Shown here: in pieces, positions 28,477 through 38,394 of the stretch
Numbering within the stretch: the first letter of the stretch is position 1
Layout of the letters: each line of letters opens with the position of its first letter
DNA from: Pantoea conspicua
GTDB lineage: Bacteria > Pseudomonadota > Gammaproteobacteria > Enterobacterales > Enterobacteriaceae
Length of the DNA: 64,000 bases
Assembly: GCF_002095315.1 (NCBI RefSeq)
Contig: NZ_MLFN01000004.1
Span: forward strand, 62,001 to 126,000
Direction of reading: 5' to 3'
Notes under the pieces: model-generated
The model's input: the letters and a program-made list of their open reading frames with translations, nothing else
The model's database searches: none
What the model was told of the DNA's origin: nothing
Made by a program: the position numbers and the translations under genes

Positions 28477-28937
28477 CAACGCTGAAATGATAACGGGACA
28501 ATCGTCGGTTGTCCCTTGTTAACCGGTGCACATCGGCAACCGATCTGTACATTCTCTCTGACTCTGCATAGCACTATCACTGCGATAACTCGTGTTATTA
28601 ATGACCTGATAAGCAAGCGATACTTAAGATTATCTGTACGGCGGGTATTCCCTGATGCTGGCGTAAAATAATAAAATAAATTTAACTGTAAAGGCGATAA
28701 ATGGCAGCGCAATTGCTGTGCTACGCCGATATGACTTGTTGTAATTAACTGTGTGCAGCCTTTTTTTATAGTGCCATCTCTGTTTTACAGCCCCGTAGCG
28801 CTGCCGATGTTAGCAGGAAAGCGTTAATAACTATAAACAGAAAGCGGGCGAATGCCTATTCAAACCTTTTGATAATGTTGTTCAGTACTTTGCATTAACC
28901 TTCAGCATAATCTGCAAATCTGTTCCGGACATGGACA
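28477..28937. other. 461-base intergenic region, ydcJ/esterase
   Basis: Holds the ydcJ terminator hairpin at its left end. Further on is a 14-codon mini reading frame at 28701-28745 with AAGG 6 bases upstream; it has no recognisable product. The rest is AT-rich and should include the esterase promoter, which I could not define. Confidence 0.5.
28495..28515 (+). terminator. Terminator downstream of ydcJ
   Basis: GGGACAA (28495-28501) pairs with TTGTCCC (28509-28515), loop of 7, starting 18 bases after the ydcJ stop and followed by TTGTT. Confidence 0.6.
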
Positions 28938-30509
28938 ATGTCTCAAGGCCTGCAAATAATGGAGAGACGTTTGAACAGGGAAACAGGAATGAAAAACGAA
29001 ACAGGTCTGCGGATCATGACGGCAGAGGGTGAGTTGCGTGGATGCATGGATGACGACCTTTTCGTATTCAAAGGCATACCTTATGCCGCAGCACCGGAAG
29101 GGGCGTTGCGCTGGCGTCCGCCGCAGCCGGTAACCCCGTGGAAAAGCGTGCGTGATACCACACAGTTTGCCGCTTCAGGCTGGCAAAACCGTGATTATTG
29201 CCGGGCGGTAGGTGGCGGCGATCCGGGCGAATTTAGTGAGGATTGCCTTTATCTGAATGTCTGGACCCCGGACGTTGAACCGGCCACCCCGCTGCCGGTG
29301 ATGGTCTGGTTACACGGTGGCGGATATACCATCGGCGCGGGCGGTCTGGCACCTTACAGCGGTAAACCGCTGGCCTCGCGCGGCGCGGTGGTGGTGACCA
29401 TCAATTACCGGCTCGGCCATTTCGGCTTCTTTTCCCATCCGGCATTAGATGCGCAATATCCGGTTGCCGGTACGGTCAATAATTTTGGTCTGCTTGATCA
29501 AATCGCCGCGCTGCAGTGGGTGCAGCGTAATATTCCCGCGTTTGGCGGCGATCGCCGTAATGTCACGTTGTTTGGCGAATCGTCAGGCGCTCGTAGCGTG
29601 CTGTCACTCTGCTGCTCGCCGCTGGCGGAAGGGCTGTTTCACAAAGGTATCGTACAGAGCGCCTACAGCTTACCGGATACACCGCTGAAAAAAGCGCGGC
29701 AGCAGGGCATAGCTGTGGCTCGCCATCTCGGCCTGTCGCCCGATGCCAGTGCCGATGCGTTGCGCGCTTTGCCCGCCGATGCGTTCTGGTCGCTGGAGGG
29801 GCCACTGGCCATCCAGCCGGTGCCTATCTCCGGCGATGCGGTGCTGCCTGAGCCGATGCTGAAAACGTTTCTGGCGGCAAAGCAGCATCGGCTGCCGTTA
29901 ATGGCTGGCAGTAACAGCGATGAAGCCAGCGTGCTGGACTATTTCGGCGTCGATAGCACCGCCATGCTGCATCAGTTGCGCGATAAAAATCGGGTGATTT
30001 ACCGGATGCTCAAGTGGATGTATGACATCCATGACGATCGGCGTCTCGGTCGTGCGGTGGCGCGCGACATGGCCTTCAGTGTGGTGCCGTGGCTGGTGAT
30101 GCGCGCCCAGCATAATACCGGGATGCCAGGCTGGCGTTACTGGTTCGATTATGTTTCGGAGAATGCACGCGATCTCTATCCGGACGGTACCTGGCACGGC
30201 AATGAAGTGCCCTATGTGCTTAATACCCTAAGTCAGATGCCTGACCCCAGTGAAAATCGGCCTTTCAGCGAAGGGGATCAGGCGTTCGCTGCGCGTGTCA
30301 GCGATTACTGGTTTCAGTTTGCCCGCGATGCCAGTGAATATAAGCATCTGCTTGAAGGAGAGGTGGTCTGGCCGGCCTGGCACCCCGGCGAAGATGTGAC
30401 AATGTCACTGGGTGATAATCGACGCAGCGGTTTTGTCCTCAAAAGGAACTTTATGCGCGCCAGAATGCGCCTGTTCCGCCTGCTGATGACCAAAATGGTG
30501 CGCCTTTAG
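28938..30509 (+). CDS. Type-B carboxylesterase (para-nitrobenzyl esterase-like)
   Basis: A 523-residue alpha/beta-hydrolase if the first ATG is used. The start is uncertain: ATGs at 28959 and 28989 (MKNETGLRIM) are in frame, and family members usually begin near 28989. The conserved start FKGIPYAAAPEG, oxyanion-hole HGGGYTIGAG, nucleophile Ser in LFGESSGA, acid Glu in SNSDEAS and His in TWHGNEVPY are all present. No signal peptide is apparent, so it is probably cytoplasmic. Substrate unknown; it stands alone between two intergenic gaps. Confidence 0.82.
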   Translation: MSQGLQIMERRLNRETGMKNETGLRIMTAEGELRGCMDDDLFVFKGIPYAAAPEGALRWRPPQPVTPWKSVRDTTQFAASGWQNRDYCRAVGGGDPGEFSEDCLYLNVWTPDVEPATPLPVMVWLHGGGYTIGAGGLAPYSGKPLASRGAVVVTINYRLGHFGFFSHPALDAQYPVAGTVNNFGLLDQIAALQWVQRNIPAFGGDRRNVTLFGESSGARSVLSLCCSPLAEGLFHKGIVQSAYSLPDTPLKKARQQGIAVARHLGLSPDASADALRALPADAFWSLEGPLAIQPVPISGDAVLPEPMLKTFLAAKQHRLPLMAGSNSDEASVLDYFGVDSTAMLHQLRDKNRVIYRMLKWMYDIHDDRRLGRAVARDMAFSVVPWLVMRAQHNTGMPGWRYWFDYVSENARDLYPDGTWHGNEVPYVLNTLSQMPDPSENRPFSEGDQAFAARVSDYWFQFARDASEYKHLLEGEVVWPAWHPGEDVTMSLGDNRRSGFVLKRNFMRARMRLFRLLMTKMVRL

Positions 30510-30638
30510 TTAGCGTGCTAACCATCAAATTGCGCGAATGGAATTAATAAGACTATTTGCGCATAATTCATTGAAAAGTAGTGTAATTAACACAAACCCT
30601 CGTTAAAGACGCTGTAAAATTTTAGTTAACAAAAGAGT

Positions 30639-30665
30639 TACACCTTCACTATCCCCTGCCGATAG
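30639..30665 (+). promoter_or_regulatory. Flagellar sigma-28 (FliA) promoter for the chemoreceptor
   Basis: GCCGATAG at 30658-30665 matches 7 of 8 bases of the sigma-28 -10 element GCCGATAA. Eleven bases upstream, TACACCTT (30639-30646) matches 5 of 8 bases of TAAAGTTT. The element lies about 50 bases before the chemoreceptor start, as for enterobacterial tar/tsr-type genes. Confidence 0.6.
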
Positions 30666-30712
30666 ATCTCCTATGCCCGACACTTACGGGTCAACGTGTA
30701 TAGGATTTTGGT

Positions 30713-32379
30713 ATGGGAATGCTCAAAAATTTCACCATTCGCGCTGTGATGCTCACCATTCTGGGTCTGTTCTGCTTATTGTGGAGCGGTGTCGGACTAT
30801 TCAGCATCCATTCTCTCGGTGCGCTGAGCGAAGGGAATGATGTTGACCGTCATCTGGTGGAGCAAATGACGGTGCTCAGTAAAGGTAACGATCAATATTT
30901 CCGCGTTATCACGCGCCTGTCGCGCTTAATTGACAGCAAGACTGACGGCAAAACGCTGCCCGATGCCGCTTATGCGCCGGTGCAGCAGGCACTGGATAAC
31001 ATGACCCAACAGCTGGCGAACTTTAAACAGCTGGCACCGGGACCGATGAACCCGGATGTGGTCGACAGCGTGGTACAGAGCTGGCAGAAACTGCTGGATG
31101 AGGGCGTGACGCCGCAGTTGCAGCTTGCCCGTCAGGATTCAGCCGATGCCTATCGTCAGCAGGCCAATAATGTCACGCCGCAGCTCAGCCGGGCATTTGG
31201 CGCCAGTGCTGAAAAATTCAATCAGGGCGCTGCACAGGTCCTGGATCATACCCGGGTTGAAGTTGACGGCTTAACCGCATTGACCAAAATGATTATCACT
31301 GTGACGGTGATTCTCGGCCTGCTAATCCTGCTGTTTACCGATCGCTACCTGGTGGCCATGCTGGTCAGGCCGCTGGAAACCATCCGCAACCAATTTGCCA
31401 CTATCGCCACCGGCGATCTTAGCCAGCCGGTGGCTGACTTTGGACGCAACTGTGTCGGCAAACTGGTGCCACTGTTAAGCGCGATGCAGGATAGTCTGCG
31501 TGAAGCGGTCAATGCGATTCGCAGCGGCACCGAGAATATCTCGCGTGGTGCAGCAGAAATCTCGGCCGGCAACAATGATCTCTCTTCGCGTACCGAAGAG
31601 CAGGCGGCGGCGCTGGAGCAGACCGCGGCCAGTATGGAGCAGCTGACGGCCACGGTGAAATTCAATGCCGACAATGCGCGTCAGGCGAGCCTGCTGGCGG
31701 AAACCGCCACCACCACCGCGCAACAGGGCGGCCAGCTGGTGAGCGAAGTGGTCAGCACCATGAACGGCATTTCCGGCAGTTCGAAGAAAATTGCTGAGAT
31801 CACTAACGTGATTAATGGCATCGCCTTCCAGACCAATATTCTGGCGCTGAACGCGGCGGTAGAAGCCGCTCGTGCCGGTGAACAGGGGCGCGGTTTTGCT
31901 GTGGTGGCCTCTGAAGTGCGTAATCTGGCCCAGCGTAGCGCCAACGCAGCCAAAGAGATCGCTACCCTGATCGAAGATTCCGTTCAGCGGGTCGGAAAAG
32001 GGGCCGAGCTGGTCGCACCACCGGTGGCACCATGAATAACATTCTGAAATCGGTACAGGATGTGGATGCGATCATGAAGCAGATTGCCGCCGCATCGGAA
32101 GAGCAGAGTAAGGGCATCTCGCAGGTTGGCGCCGCCGTAACCGAAATGGACAGCGTGACGCAGCAAAACGCCTCGCTGGTTGAGGAAGTCTCCGCCGCTG
32201 CCAGCGCCCTGGCGTTGCAGACCGAAGCGTTGCAGGCCTCAGTGGCGAAGTTCCGCCTCTCCGGCAATGCGACCCAGGCTGCGCCCGCCGCACCGCTGAG
32301 GCCGAACGTGCCAAAAGCGCCGGCGCTGGCGAACGCTCAGACTAAGCCTGCTGATAATGGCGACTGGGTTACGTTCTGA
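30713..32379 (+). CDS. Methyl-accepting chemotaxis protein (apparent frameshift)
   Basis: A 555-residue Tsr/Tar-type chemoreceptor after correction: membrane helix 1 (about residues 10-32), periplasmic four-helix sensor, helix 2 (about 192-212), HAMP, and a signalling domain with the highly conserved hairpin tip [20 protein letters not shown]. The frame breaks at about 32016, where GCACCACC should read GC-N-ACCACC; one missing base there restores [15 protein letters not shown] and the end GDWVTF at 32379. As written, the first frame stops at 32035. There is no C-terminal NWETF-type pentapeptide, but GDWVTF is close. The last 43 bases overlap the convergent LysR gene. Confidence 0.88.
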
Positions 32380-33218
32380 TCCTGGCCCAGCCACGCCACC
32401 AGTTCCGCCAGTAACGGTGGGGCTTCTCCGGGCGGCCGCTGCAGTAAACTGTAAGCCGCCCCGGTTTTTACTTCGCCAGTGAAGGGTTTAACCAGCCTGC
32501 CGCTGGCGATATCACTCTCCACCAGATTGCTGTCAGCAATCGCCACGCCAAATCCCTGAATCGCCGCACTAATCGCCAGGTCCATGGTGGAAAAATGCTG
32601 GTTGCGCTGCATCGTCACTGCGATCCCTTGTCCCTGTAGCCAGCATTGCCAGTCGCGCATGTCATCGGTGGGATGCAAAAAGGTCATGCCGGCCAGTTCC
32701 GCGGGTGAAGCGGGTAGCGACGTTCCCGCCGCCATCACCGGCGTCAGTGACTCGTCAAACAGCGTTATTGCATCACGGTGTGGTTTGCCATAAACGATCG
32801 CGGCATCAAAATTATCAAGCTGAGAAGCATGGTCCAGCGTGGTGGTCAGCGCCACATGCAGTTCCGGCTGCTGTTGCTCCAGCGCCATCAGCCGTGGCAC
32901 CAGCCAGCGCATCGCGCAGGTTGGCGCTTTGAGGCGAATACTGGCCTGGGTGCGGCGTGCTTTTTCGCTGGCCTGTGCCATCAGTTCATAGCCCTGACGT
33001 AATTCAGGCAGCAGCGCCGCGCCCTGCGGGGTCAGACGCAGGCCACGGGCGTGTCGGTCAAACAGACTCAGGCCGAGCCAGTGCTCCAGCGCCGCAATCT
33101 TACGGCTGACCGCGCCCTGGGTAATGCACAGCTCCCGGGCGGCATGAGTCAGATTGAGGTGGCGGGCCGTCACCAGAAAAGCGTGAATAGCGTTAAGCGG
33201 CAGGGTTGTACGCGACAC
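32337..33218 (-). CDS. LysR-family regulator, GcvA-like
   Basis: A 293-residue LysR regulator. The start SRTTLPLNAIHAFLVTARHL and the helix-turn-helix NLTHAARELCITQGAVSRKI with W-LGLSLFDRHARGL are the GcvA/AmpR-like subgroup. It is divergent from the ybdL-like aminotransferase (start codons 125 bases apart) and is a plausible regulator of it. Its 3' end overlaps the chemoreceptor's 3' end by 43 bases on opposite strands. Confidence 0.82.
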   Translation of the reverse strand: MSRTTLPLNAIHAFLVTARHLNLTHAARELCITQGAVSRKIAALEHWLGLSLFDRHARGLRLTPQGAALLPELRQGYELMAQASEKARRTQASIRLKAPTCAMRWLVPRLMALEQQQPELHVALTTTLDHASQLDNFDAAIVYGKPHRDAITLFDESLTPVMAAGTSLPASPAELAGMTFLHPTDDMRDWQCWLQGQGIAVTMQRNQHFSTMDLAISAAIQGFGVAIADSNLVESDIASGRLVKPFTGEVKTGAAYSLLQRPPGEAPPLLAELVAWLGQDQNVTQSPLSAGLV

Positions 33219-33343
33219 TGTGAACCTCAGCTATGCATTTTTATCATGGCTATTATGACGACAATTCGCTTGCCGACTCAAGTCTCAGCCCGTTGAATAG
33301 CCATTTACTGCATTCGCTTATCTATGCCTCTGACGGAGAGATC

Positions 33344-34509
33344 ATGTCCCTGAACACGCCTGTCGCCATTAACTCAAAGTTGCCAGATGTTGGCACCACC
33401 ATCTTCAGCGTTATCGGTCAGCTCTCAGCGCAGCATCAGGCGATTAACCTGTCGCAGGGCGCGCCCAATTTTCCCTGCGATCCGGCGCTGGTCGAGGCGG
33501 TCAGTCAGGCGATGCGTGACGGCCATAATCAGTATGCGTCGATGACCGGCTTGCCAGCGTTGCGTGAAGCCTTAGCCAGCAAGGTCGCGTCGCTCTACGG
33601 TCAGAAATATGATGCGGCCAGCGAAGTGCTGATCACCGGCAGTGCCAGCCAGGGCATCTATATGGCGATTTCCGCGCTGGTGCATCCGGGTGATGAGGTG
33701 ATTTTTTTGAACCGGCGTTTGACAGCTACGCACCGGTGGTGCGGTTGCAGGGTGGCAAGCCGATTGGCCTTAAGCTCCAGGTGCCGGCATTTGCCATTGA
33801 CTGGCAGCAGTTGCGCGCCGCGATTACGCCACGCACCCGGATGATCATCATCAATACGCCGCATAACCCCAGCGCTCAGGTGCTGACGCCAGAGGATCTT
33901 AATCAGCTGGCGGCACTCACGCGCAACAGTGACATTGTGGTGTTATCTGACGAAGTTTATGAACATATCCTGTTTGATGGGCGAAAGCACTGCGGCATGG
34001 CGACCCATCCGGAACTGGCGGCGCGCAGCGTTATCGTCTCTTCGTTTGGCAAAACCTTCCACGTCACCGGCTGGCGGGTCGGCTACTGTCTGGCACCGGC
34101 AGAACTGATGACGGAGCTGGTGAAAGTGCATCAGTTTATGATGTATGCCGCCGACACACCGATGCAGGTGGGCTTCGCGCAGTATCTGCAGAACGCAGAA
34201 AACTATCTGTCACTGTCGGCGTTTTATCAGCAAAAGCGCGATCGGCTGGTTGCGCTGATGCAGGATTCACCGTTTGAACTGCTGCCGTGCGCCGGTTCCT
34301 TTTTTATGCTGGCCAGCTACGGACATTTCAGTGACGAACCGGACAGCGAAATGGTAAAACGTCTTATCGTCGATTATCGGGTCGCCACTATCCCGCTATC
34401 GGCGTTTTATATGGATGGCACCGACAACAAACTGATCCGTCTCTCCTTTGCCAAAGATGAGGCGACGCTGGAGGCTGGCGCGGCGGCGCTGTGTGCCTTC
34501 CCGCAGTAA
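33344..34509 (+). CDS. ybdL: Methionine-type PLP aminotransferase, YbdL-like (apparent frameshift)
   Basis: A fold-type I aminotransferase of 388 residues after correction, close to E. coli YbdL (386), which transaminates methionine, phenylalanine and histidine with 2-oxo acids. Conserved parts: INLSQGAPNFPCD, NQYASMTGLPALREAL, NTPHNPSAQ, SDEVYEH, and the PLP lysine in SSFGKTFHVTGWRVG. The break is at 33702-33708, where seven Ts should be eight: restoring one gives DEVIFFEPAFDSYAP. As written, the first frame runs to 33844 in nonsense. GGAGAG lies 6 bases before the ATG. The gene is followed by an amino-acid-binding protein. Confidence 0.87.
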
Positions 34510-34581
34510 CAAAAACGTTGCCTGACGGCTGCACTCAAAGCAGGACAGCGATCGGCTAAAACAGTAATTTCGGGGTAAGTA

Positions 34582-35358
34582 ATGAAAAAACGCAACGCAC
34601 TATTTCTGGCACTCGGCATGATGGCGTCGGTACAGGCACTGGCGCAGGATTTACGTTATGGCCTGGAGTCGCAGTATCCGCCTTTTGAAAGCCGCAATGC
34701 CAAAGGAGAGCTGGAAGGTTTTGATATCGAGCTGGGCAATGCCATTTGTCAGGCCGGTAAATTCAGCTGTCACTGGGTGGAAAGCAGCTTTGACGCATTG
34801 ATCCCGGCGCTGCAGGCGAAGAAGTTTGACGCCATCAACTCGGCGATGAACATTACCGAAGCGCGAGCCAAAAGCATCGGCTTCACGCAGCCAATCTACC
34901 GTATTCCTACCATGCTGGTGGCGAAAACCGGCGAGAAGCTGGCGCCGACGGCCGAATCACTGAAGGGCAAGAATATCGGGGTGTTGCAGGGTTCGATTCA
35001 GGAAACCTATGCCAAAAAACATTGGGAATCACAGGGCGTGACCGTCACCTCCTATCAGGATCAGAACCAGGTCTATAACGACATGGTCGCCGGGCGACTG
35101 GATGGTACGCTGGTGATGTCGGCCGCCGGTCAGTCGGGCTTCCTCGACAAACCGCAGGGTAAAGGCTTCGGCTTTATTGGAAAGCCGGTCGAAGATGACG
35201 CAATTCTGGGGTCGGGTATCGGTTTTGGTCTGCGTAAAGATGATACCCAGCTCAAGCAGTCGCTGGATGCGGCGATCGCCAAAGTGCAAACCGATGGCAC
35301 GCTGAAAAAGCTGGCGGAGAAATACTTTCCGGGTATTGATGTCAGCGTGAAGCCGTAA
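34582..35358 (+). CDS. ABC transporter substrate-binding protein, polar/basic amino acid type (ArgT/HisJ-like)
   Basis: A 258-residue periplasmic binding protein with signal peptide MKKRNALFLALGMMASVQALA. The family-3 SBP signature GFDIELGNAICQ is at about 45-57, and SFDALIPALQAKKFDAI and NIGVLQGSIQETYA are conserved lysine/arginine/ornithine-binding segments. No permease or ATPase gene is adjacent, so it must share a transporter encoded elsewhere or serve another role. It begins 72 bases after the aminotransferase and may be co-transcribed. Confidence 0.85.
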   Translation: MKKRNALFLALGMMASVQALAQDLRYGLESQYPPFESRNAKGELEGFDIELGNAICQAGKFSCHWVESSFDALIPALQAKKFDAINSAMNITEARAKSIGFTQPIYRIPTMLVAKTGEKLAPTAESLKGKNIGVLQGSIQETYAKKHWESQGVTVTSYQDQNQVYNDMVAGRLDGTLVMSAAGQSGFLDKPQGKGFGFIGKPVEDDAILGSGIGFGLRKDDTQLKQSLDAAIAKVQTDGTLKKLAEKYFPGIDVSVKP

Positions 35359-35363
35359 ACCAG

Positions 35364-35388
35364 AATCGGGCGCAAAATGCGCCCGATT
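35364..35388. terminator. Bidirectional terminator, SBP/pepT
   Basis: AATCGGGCGCA (35364-35374) and TGCGCCCGATT (35378-35388) form an 11-bp perfect stem with an AAA loop, 5 bases after the SBP stop and 6 bases before the convergent pepT stop. Confidence 0.8.
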
Positions 35389-35394
35389 TCTGTG

Positions 35395-36621
35395 TTACTC
35401 CGTCGCCAGATAACAGAGCTTCTCGGCCACCTGATAAGATTTTACAAATGACGTCAGCGGCAGGAACTCAAAGCGCGAATGAAAGTTGTGCGCGCCGGTG
35501 AAGAAATTCGGCGTCAGCAAGCCCTTAGCCGACAGCGCCGCGCCATCAGTGCCACCTCGCATCGGAATCACCTTCGGTTCGATATCCAGCGCGCTAAGCG
35601 CTTTAAAAATCAGGTCAATCGCCCGACGATCCTCGCCCAGGGCATTGCTGATATTGCTGTAGATATCGGTGAGGGTAATGTCGACCTTACCGGTTGGATA
35701 GCGGGCGGCAATCGCCTGCGCCTGCTGCTGAAGCAGCTGCTTGCGGGCGGCAAAACTGGCGAGGTCAAAGTCACGAATCGACGCTTTCAGGATCGCCTGG
35801 CTGGCATTGGCCTGCATCTCATTGAACCAGATATAGCCTTCACGCCCCTCGGTCTGTTCCGGCGTCTGCTGGCGATCAAACTGACTGATAAAATCGTGGG
35901 CCATCAGCAGCGGATTAACCAGCACCCCTTTACCTGACATCGGATGCGCCGGTACGCCAGTGAAGCGAATCTCAGCGGCGGCTCCGTTAAAGTTTTCATA
36001 CACTACTTCGCCCAGTTCGCAGCAGTCGATGGTCCAGGCGAAGTCCACGTTGAATCGGGTTTCCAGATCGAGCGCTTTGGCCCCGCGCAGGCCAATCTCT
36101 TCATCGGGTACAAAGGCCACCACAATATCGCCATGATCGCCGTGGAGGTTTTCCATCAGCGTCATCACTACCGTCACCGCCGCTTTGTTATCGGCGCCCA
36201 GCACGCTGGTGCCGTCACTGAAAATGACCTCCTGACCGATATAAGGGGCGATCTCCGGATGCTGGTCGCGGCGCAGCCAGATATCCTCATCGGCATTCAG
36301 GCAGAGATCTTCATCCTGCCAGCGCAGAATTTGCGGTTTGATATCGGGGGAGAGGCCGACGTCAACGGTATCGATATGGGTAATGAACCCGATGCGAGGC
36401 GCATTGGGACGGTTACCGCGTTTCACCGCCGTTACCGTGGCATGCTGATCAATCACTACCTGTTCCAGCCCCAGCGTACGCAGCTCAGCCGCCAGCAGTT
36501 CAGCCATCGCGTGCTGGCCTGGGGTACTGGGCAGGCTGGTCGATTTCGCATCACTCTGACTGCTGACGGCAAGGTAACGGAAAAAACGCTCGGTGAGTTG
36601 GGTCTCAAGTTTGTCGGTCAT
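35395..36621 (-). CDS. pepT: Peptidase T (tripeptidase)
   Basis: A 408-residue M20B zinc aminopeptidase that cleaves the N-terminal residue of tripeptides; length equals E. coli PepT. Metal-site motifs are all present: THIDTVD, GADNKAA, PDEEIG, TIDCCELG and the final GAHNFHSRFE. The ATG at 36621 is preferred (AAGGA 6 bases upstream); a GTG immediately before it is also in frame. Divergent from a DppA-like peptide-binding protein, giving a peptide uptake and hydrolysis pair. In E. coli pepT is FNR-regulated; I did not find a clear FNR box here. Confidence 0.95.
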   Translation of the reverse strand: MTDKLETQLTERFFRYLAVSSQSDAKSTSLPSTPGQHAMAELLAAELRTLGLEQVVIDQHATVTAVKRGNRPNAPRIGFITHIDTVDVGLSPDIKPQILRWQDEDLCLNADEDIWLRRDQHPEIAPYIGQEVIFSDGTSVLGADNKAAVTVVMTLMENLHGDHGDIVVAFVPDEEIGLRGAKALDLETRFNVDFAWTIDCCELGEVVYENFNGAAAEIRFTGVPAHPMSGKGVLVNPLLMAHDFISQFDRQQTPEQTEGREGYIWFNEMQANASQAILKASIRDFDLASFAARKQLLQQQAQAIAARYPTGKVDITLTDIYSNISNALGEDRRAIDLIFKALSALDIEPKVIPMRGGTDGAALSAKGLLTPNFFTGAHNFHSRFEFLPLTSFVKSYQVAEKLCYLATE

Positions 36622-36748
36622 CACTATTCCTTATTAGTCAGCCATGTGCGGGGTTCGCTATGGTGCCGAATCGTGCTATCAATGAAGCATCTGAATGATT
36701 CATTTAGATATTCTGTTCACCGGAAGTCAATACAAAGCGAGGATGATA

Positions 36749-38344
36749 ATGAAAATGAAGATAGCCACCTTAGCGCTTGTTACGGCTGGGATGACGCTGG
36801 CGGCCAGCGTTAACGCTAAAACGCTGGTCTACTGCTCTGAAGGATCACCAGAGAACTTTAACCCGCAACTCTATACCTCGGGCACCAGCGTTGATGCCAG
36901 CGCCGTACCGGTGTTTAACCGTCTGGTGGACTTTAAACCGGGCACCACCGAGCTGGTGCCCAGCCTGGCGGAAAGCTGGGAGATCAGCCCGGACGGCACA
37001 GTCTATACCTTCCATCTGCGTAAAAACGTCAAATTCCAGAGCAACAAACAGTTCAAACCGGGCCGCGACTTTAACGCTGACGATGTCATTTTCTCGTTTA
37101 TGCGCCAGATGGACCCGAAGAACCCGTATCACAACGTCTCGGGCGGCACCTATTCCAACTTCGAAAGCCTGGAACTGTCGACGCTGATCAAACAGATTGA
37201 CCGGGTAGATGACCATACGGTGCGCTTCACTCTGTCGCACCCCGAGGCGCCGTTCCTGGCCGACCTCGCCTGGTATTTCGCCTCGATTCACTCCGCTGAA
37301 TATGCCGATCAGATGCTGAAAGCCGGTACGCCGGAGAAAGTTGATATGAACCCGATCGGCACCGGTCCGTTTGAGCTGGTGCAGTATCAGAAAGATTCGC
37401 GCATTCTGTACCGCGCCTTTCCGGACTACTGGCAGGGCAAGGCGAAGCTGGATCGGCTGGTGTTCAGTATCACCCCGGATGCCTCGGTGCGCTATGCCAA
37501 GCTGGAGAAGAACGAATGCCAGGTGATGCCGTTCCCCAATCCGGCCGATCTGGAGAAAATGCGCGCCAATCCGGATATTACGCTGGAACAGAAGGCCGGA
37601 CTGAATACCGGTTTCCTGGCGTTTAATACCACCAAAGCGCCTACCGACAACGTTCAGGTGCGTCAGGCACTGGCGATGGCAATCAACAAGCCGGCAATCA
37701 TCGACGCGATTTTTAAAGGTACCGGCACGGTGGCAAAAAATATTCTGCCGCCGGGCGTCTGGAGCGCCGACAAAGATCTGAAGGATTACGACTACGATCC
37801 GGAAAAAGCCAAAGCGTTACTGAAACAGGCGGGCGTTAAACCGGGCACCGAGATTGCGCTGTGGGCGATGCCGGTACAGCGGCCCTACAATCCCAATGCC
37901 CGTCGCATGGCTGAGATGATCCAGTCGGACTGGGCGAAGGTGGGCATCAAAGCCAATATCGTCAGCTATGAGTGGGGTGAATATCTGAAACGGGTCCGCA
38001 GCGGCGAGCATCAGGCGGCATTGATGGGCTGGACTACCGCTACCGGTGATCCGGATAATTTCTTCGGCCCGCTCTACAGTTGCACCTCGGCCCAGGGCGG
38101 TTCGAACTCGTCAAAATGGTGCTATCAGCCGTTTGAAAAGTTAATTACCACCGCCCGCGCCGAACCGGATCAGGGCAAACGCACCGCGCTCTATCTGCAG
38201 GCGCAGCAGATGATGCACGACCAGATGCCGGCCGTGATGATCGCGCACTCGACCATTTTTGAGCCGGTACGCAAATCAGTCAGCGGTTACCAGGTCGATC
38301 CGTTCGGTAAACACATCTTTTATCAGGTCGACATCAAACAGTAA
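36749..38344 (+). CDS. Dipeptide/oligopeptide ABC transporter substrate-binding protein, DppA-like
   Basis: A 531-residue family-5 binding protein with signal peptide (MKMKIATLALVTAGMTLAAS). It follows DppA closely in length and in motifs such as LVYCSEGSPENFNPQLYTSG and MNPIGTGPFELVQYQKD. Start at 36749 is chosen from GAGG 6 bases upstream; ATGs at 36743 and 36755 are close alternatives. No dppBCDF genes follow, so it is an orphan or a second dppA. Divergent from pepT. Confidence 0.87.
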   Translation: MKMKIATLALVTAGMTLAASVNAKTLVYCSEGSPENFNPQLYTSGTSVDASAVPVFNRLVDFKPGTTELVPSLAESWEISPDGTVYTFHLRKNVKFQSNKQFKPGRDFNADDVIFSFMRQMDPKNPYHNVSGGTYSNFESLELSTLIKQIDRVDDHTVRFTLSHPEAPFLADLAWYFASIHSAEYADQMLKAGTPEKVDMNPIGTGPFELVQYQKDSRILYRAFPDYWQGKAKLDRLVFSITPDASVRYAKLEKNECQVMPFPNPADLEKMRANPDITLEQKAGLNTGFLAFNTTKAPTDNVQVRQALAMAINKPAIIDAIFKGTGTVAKNILPPGVWSADKDLKDYDYDPEKAKALLKQAGVKPGTEIALWAMPVQRPYNPNARRMAEMIQSDWAKVGIKANIVSYEWGEYLKRVRSGEHQAALMGWTTATGDPDNFFGPLYSCTSAQGGSNSSKWCYQPFEKLITTARAEPDQGKRTALYLQAQQMMHDQMPAVMIAHSTIFEPVRKSVSGYQVDPFGKHIFYQVDIKQ

Positions 38345-38350
38345 CACAAA

Positions 38351-38382
38351 CCCTGTTGCTCGCCGGGAGGCGGACAACAGGG
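38351..38382. terminator. Terminator hairpin, DppA-like/LysR
   Basis: CCCTGTTG (38351-38358) pairs with CAACAGGG (38375-38382), with an inner CGCC/GGCG stem around GGGA. It lies 6 bases after the dppA-like stop and 12 bases before the convergent LysR stop. No clear T tract. Confidence 0.6.
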
Positions 38383-38394
38383 TGCCTGAATTGG

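Noticed and set aside
28701-28745. 14-codon mini-gene upstream of the esterase
   Set aside because: It has an AAGG at good spacing, but no conservation can be judged and such short frames arise often by chance.
28731-28750. Possible replication terminator (Ter) site, TGTTGTAATTAA core
   Set aside because: The TGTTGTAA-TAA core is present, but the conserved G at position 6 and flanking AGTA of E. coli Ter sites are not, and no tus gene is nearby.
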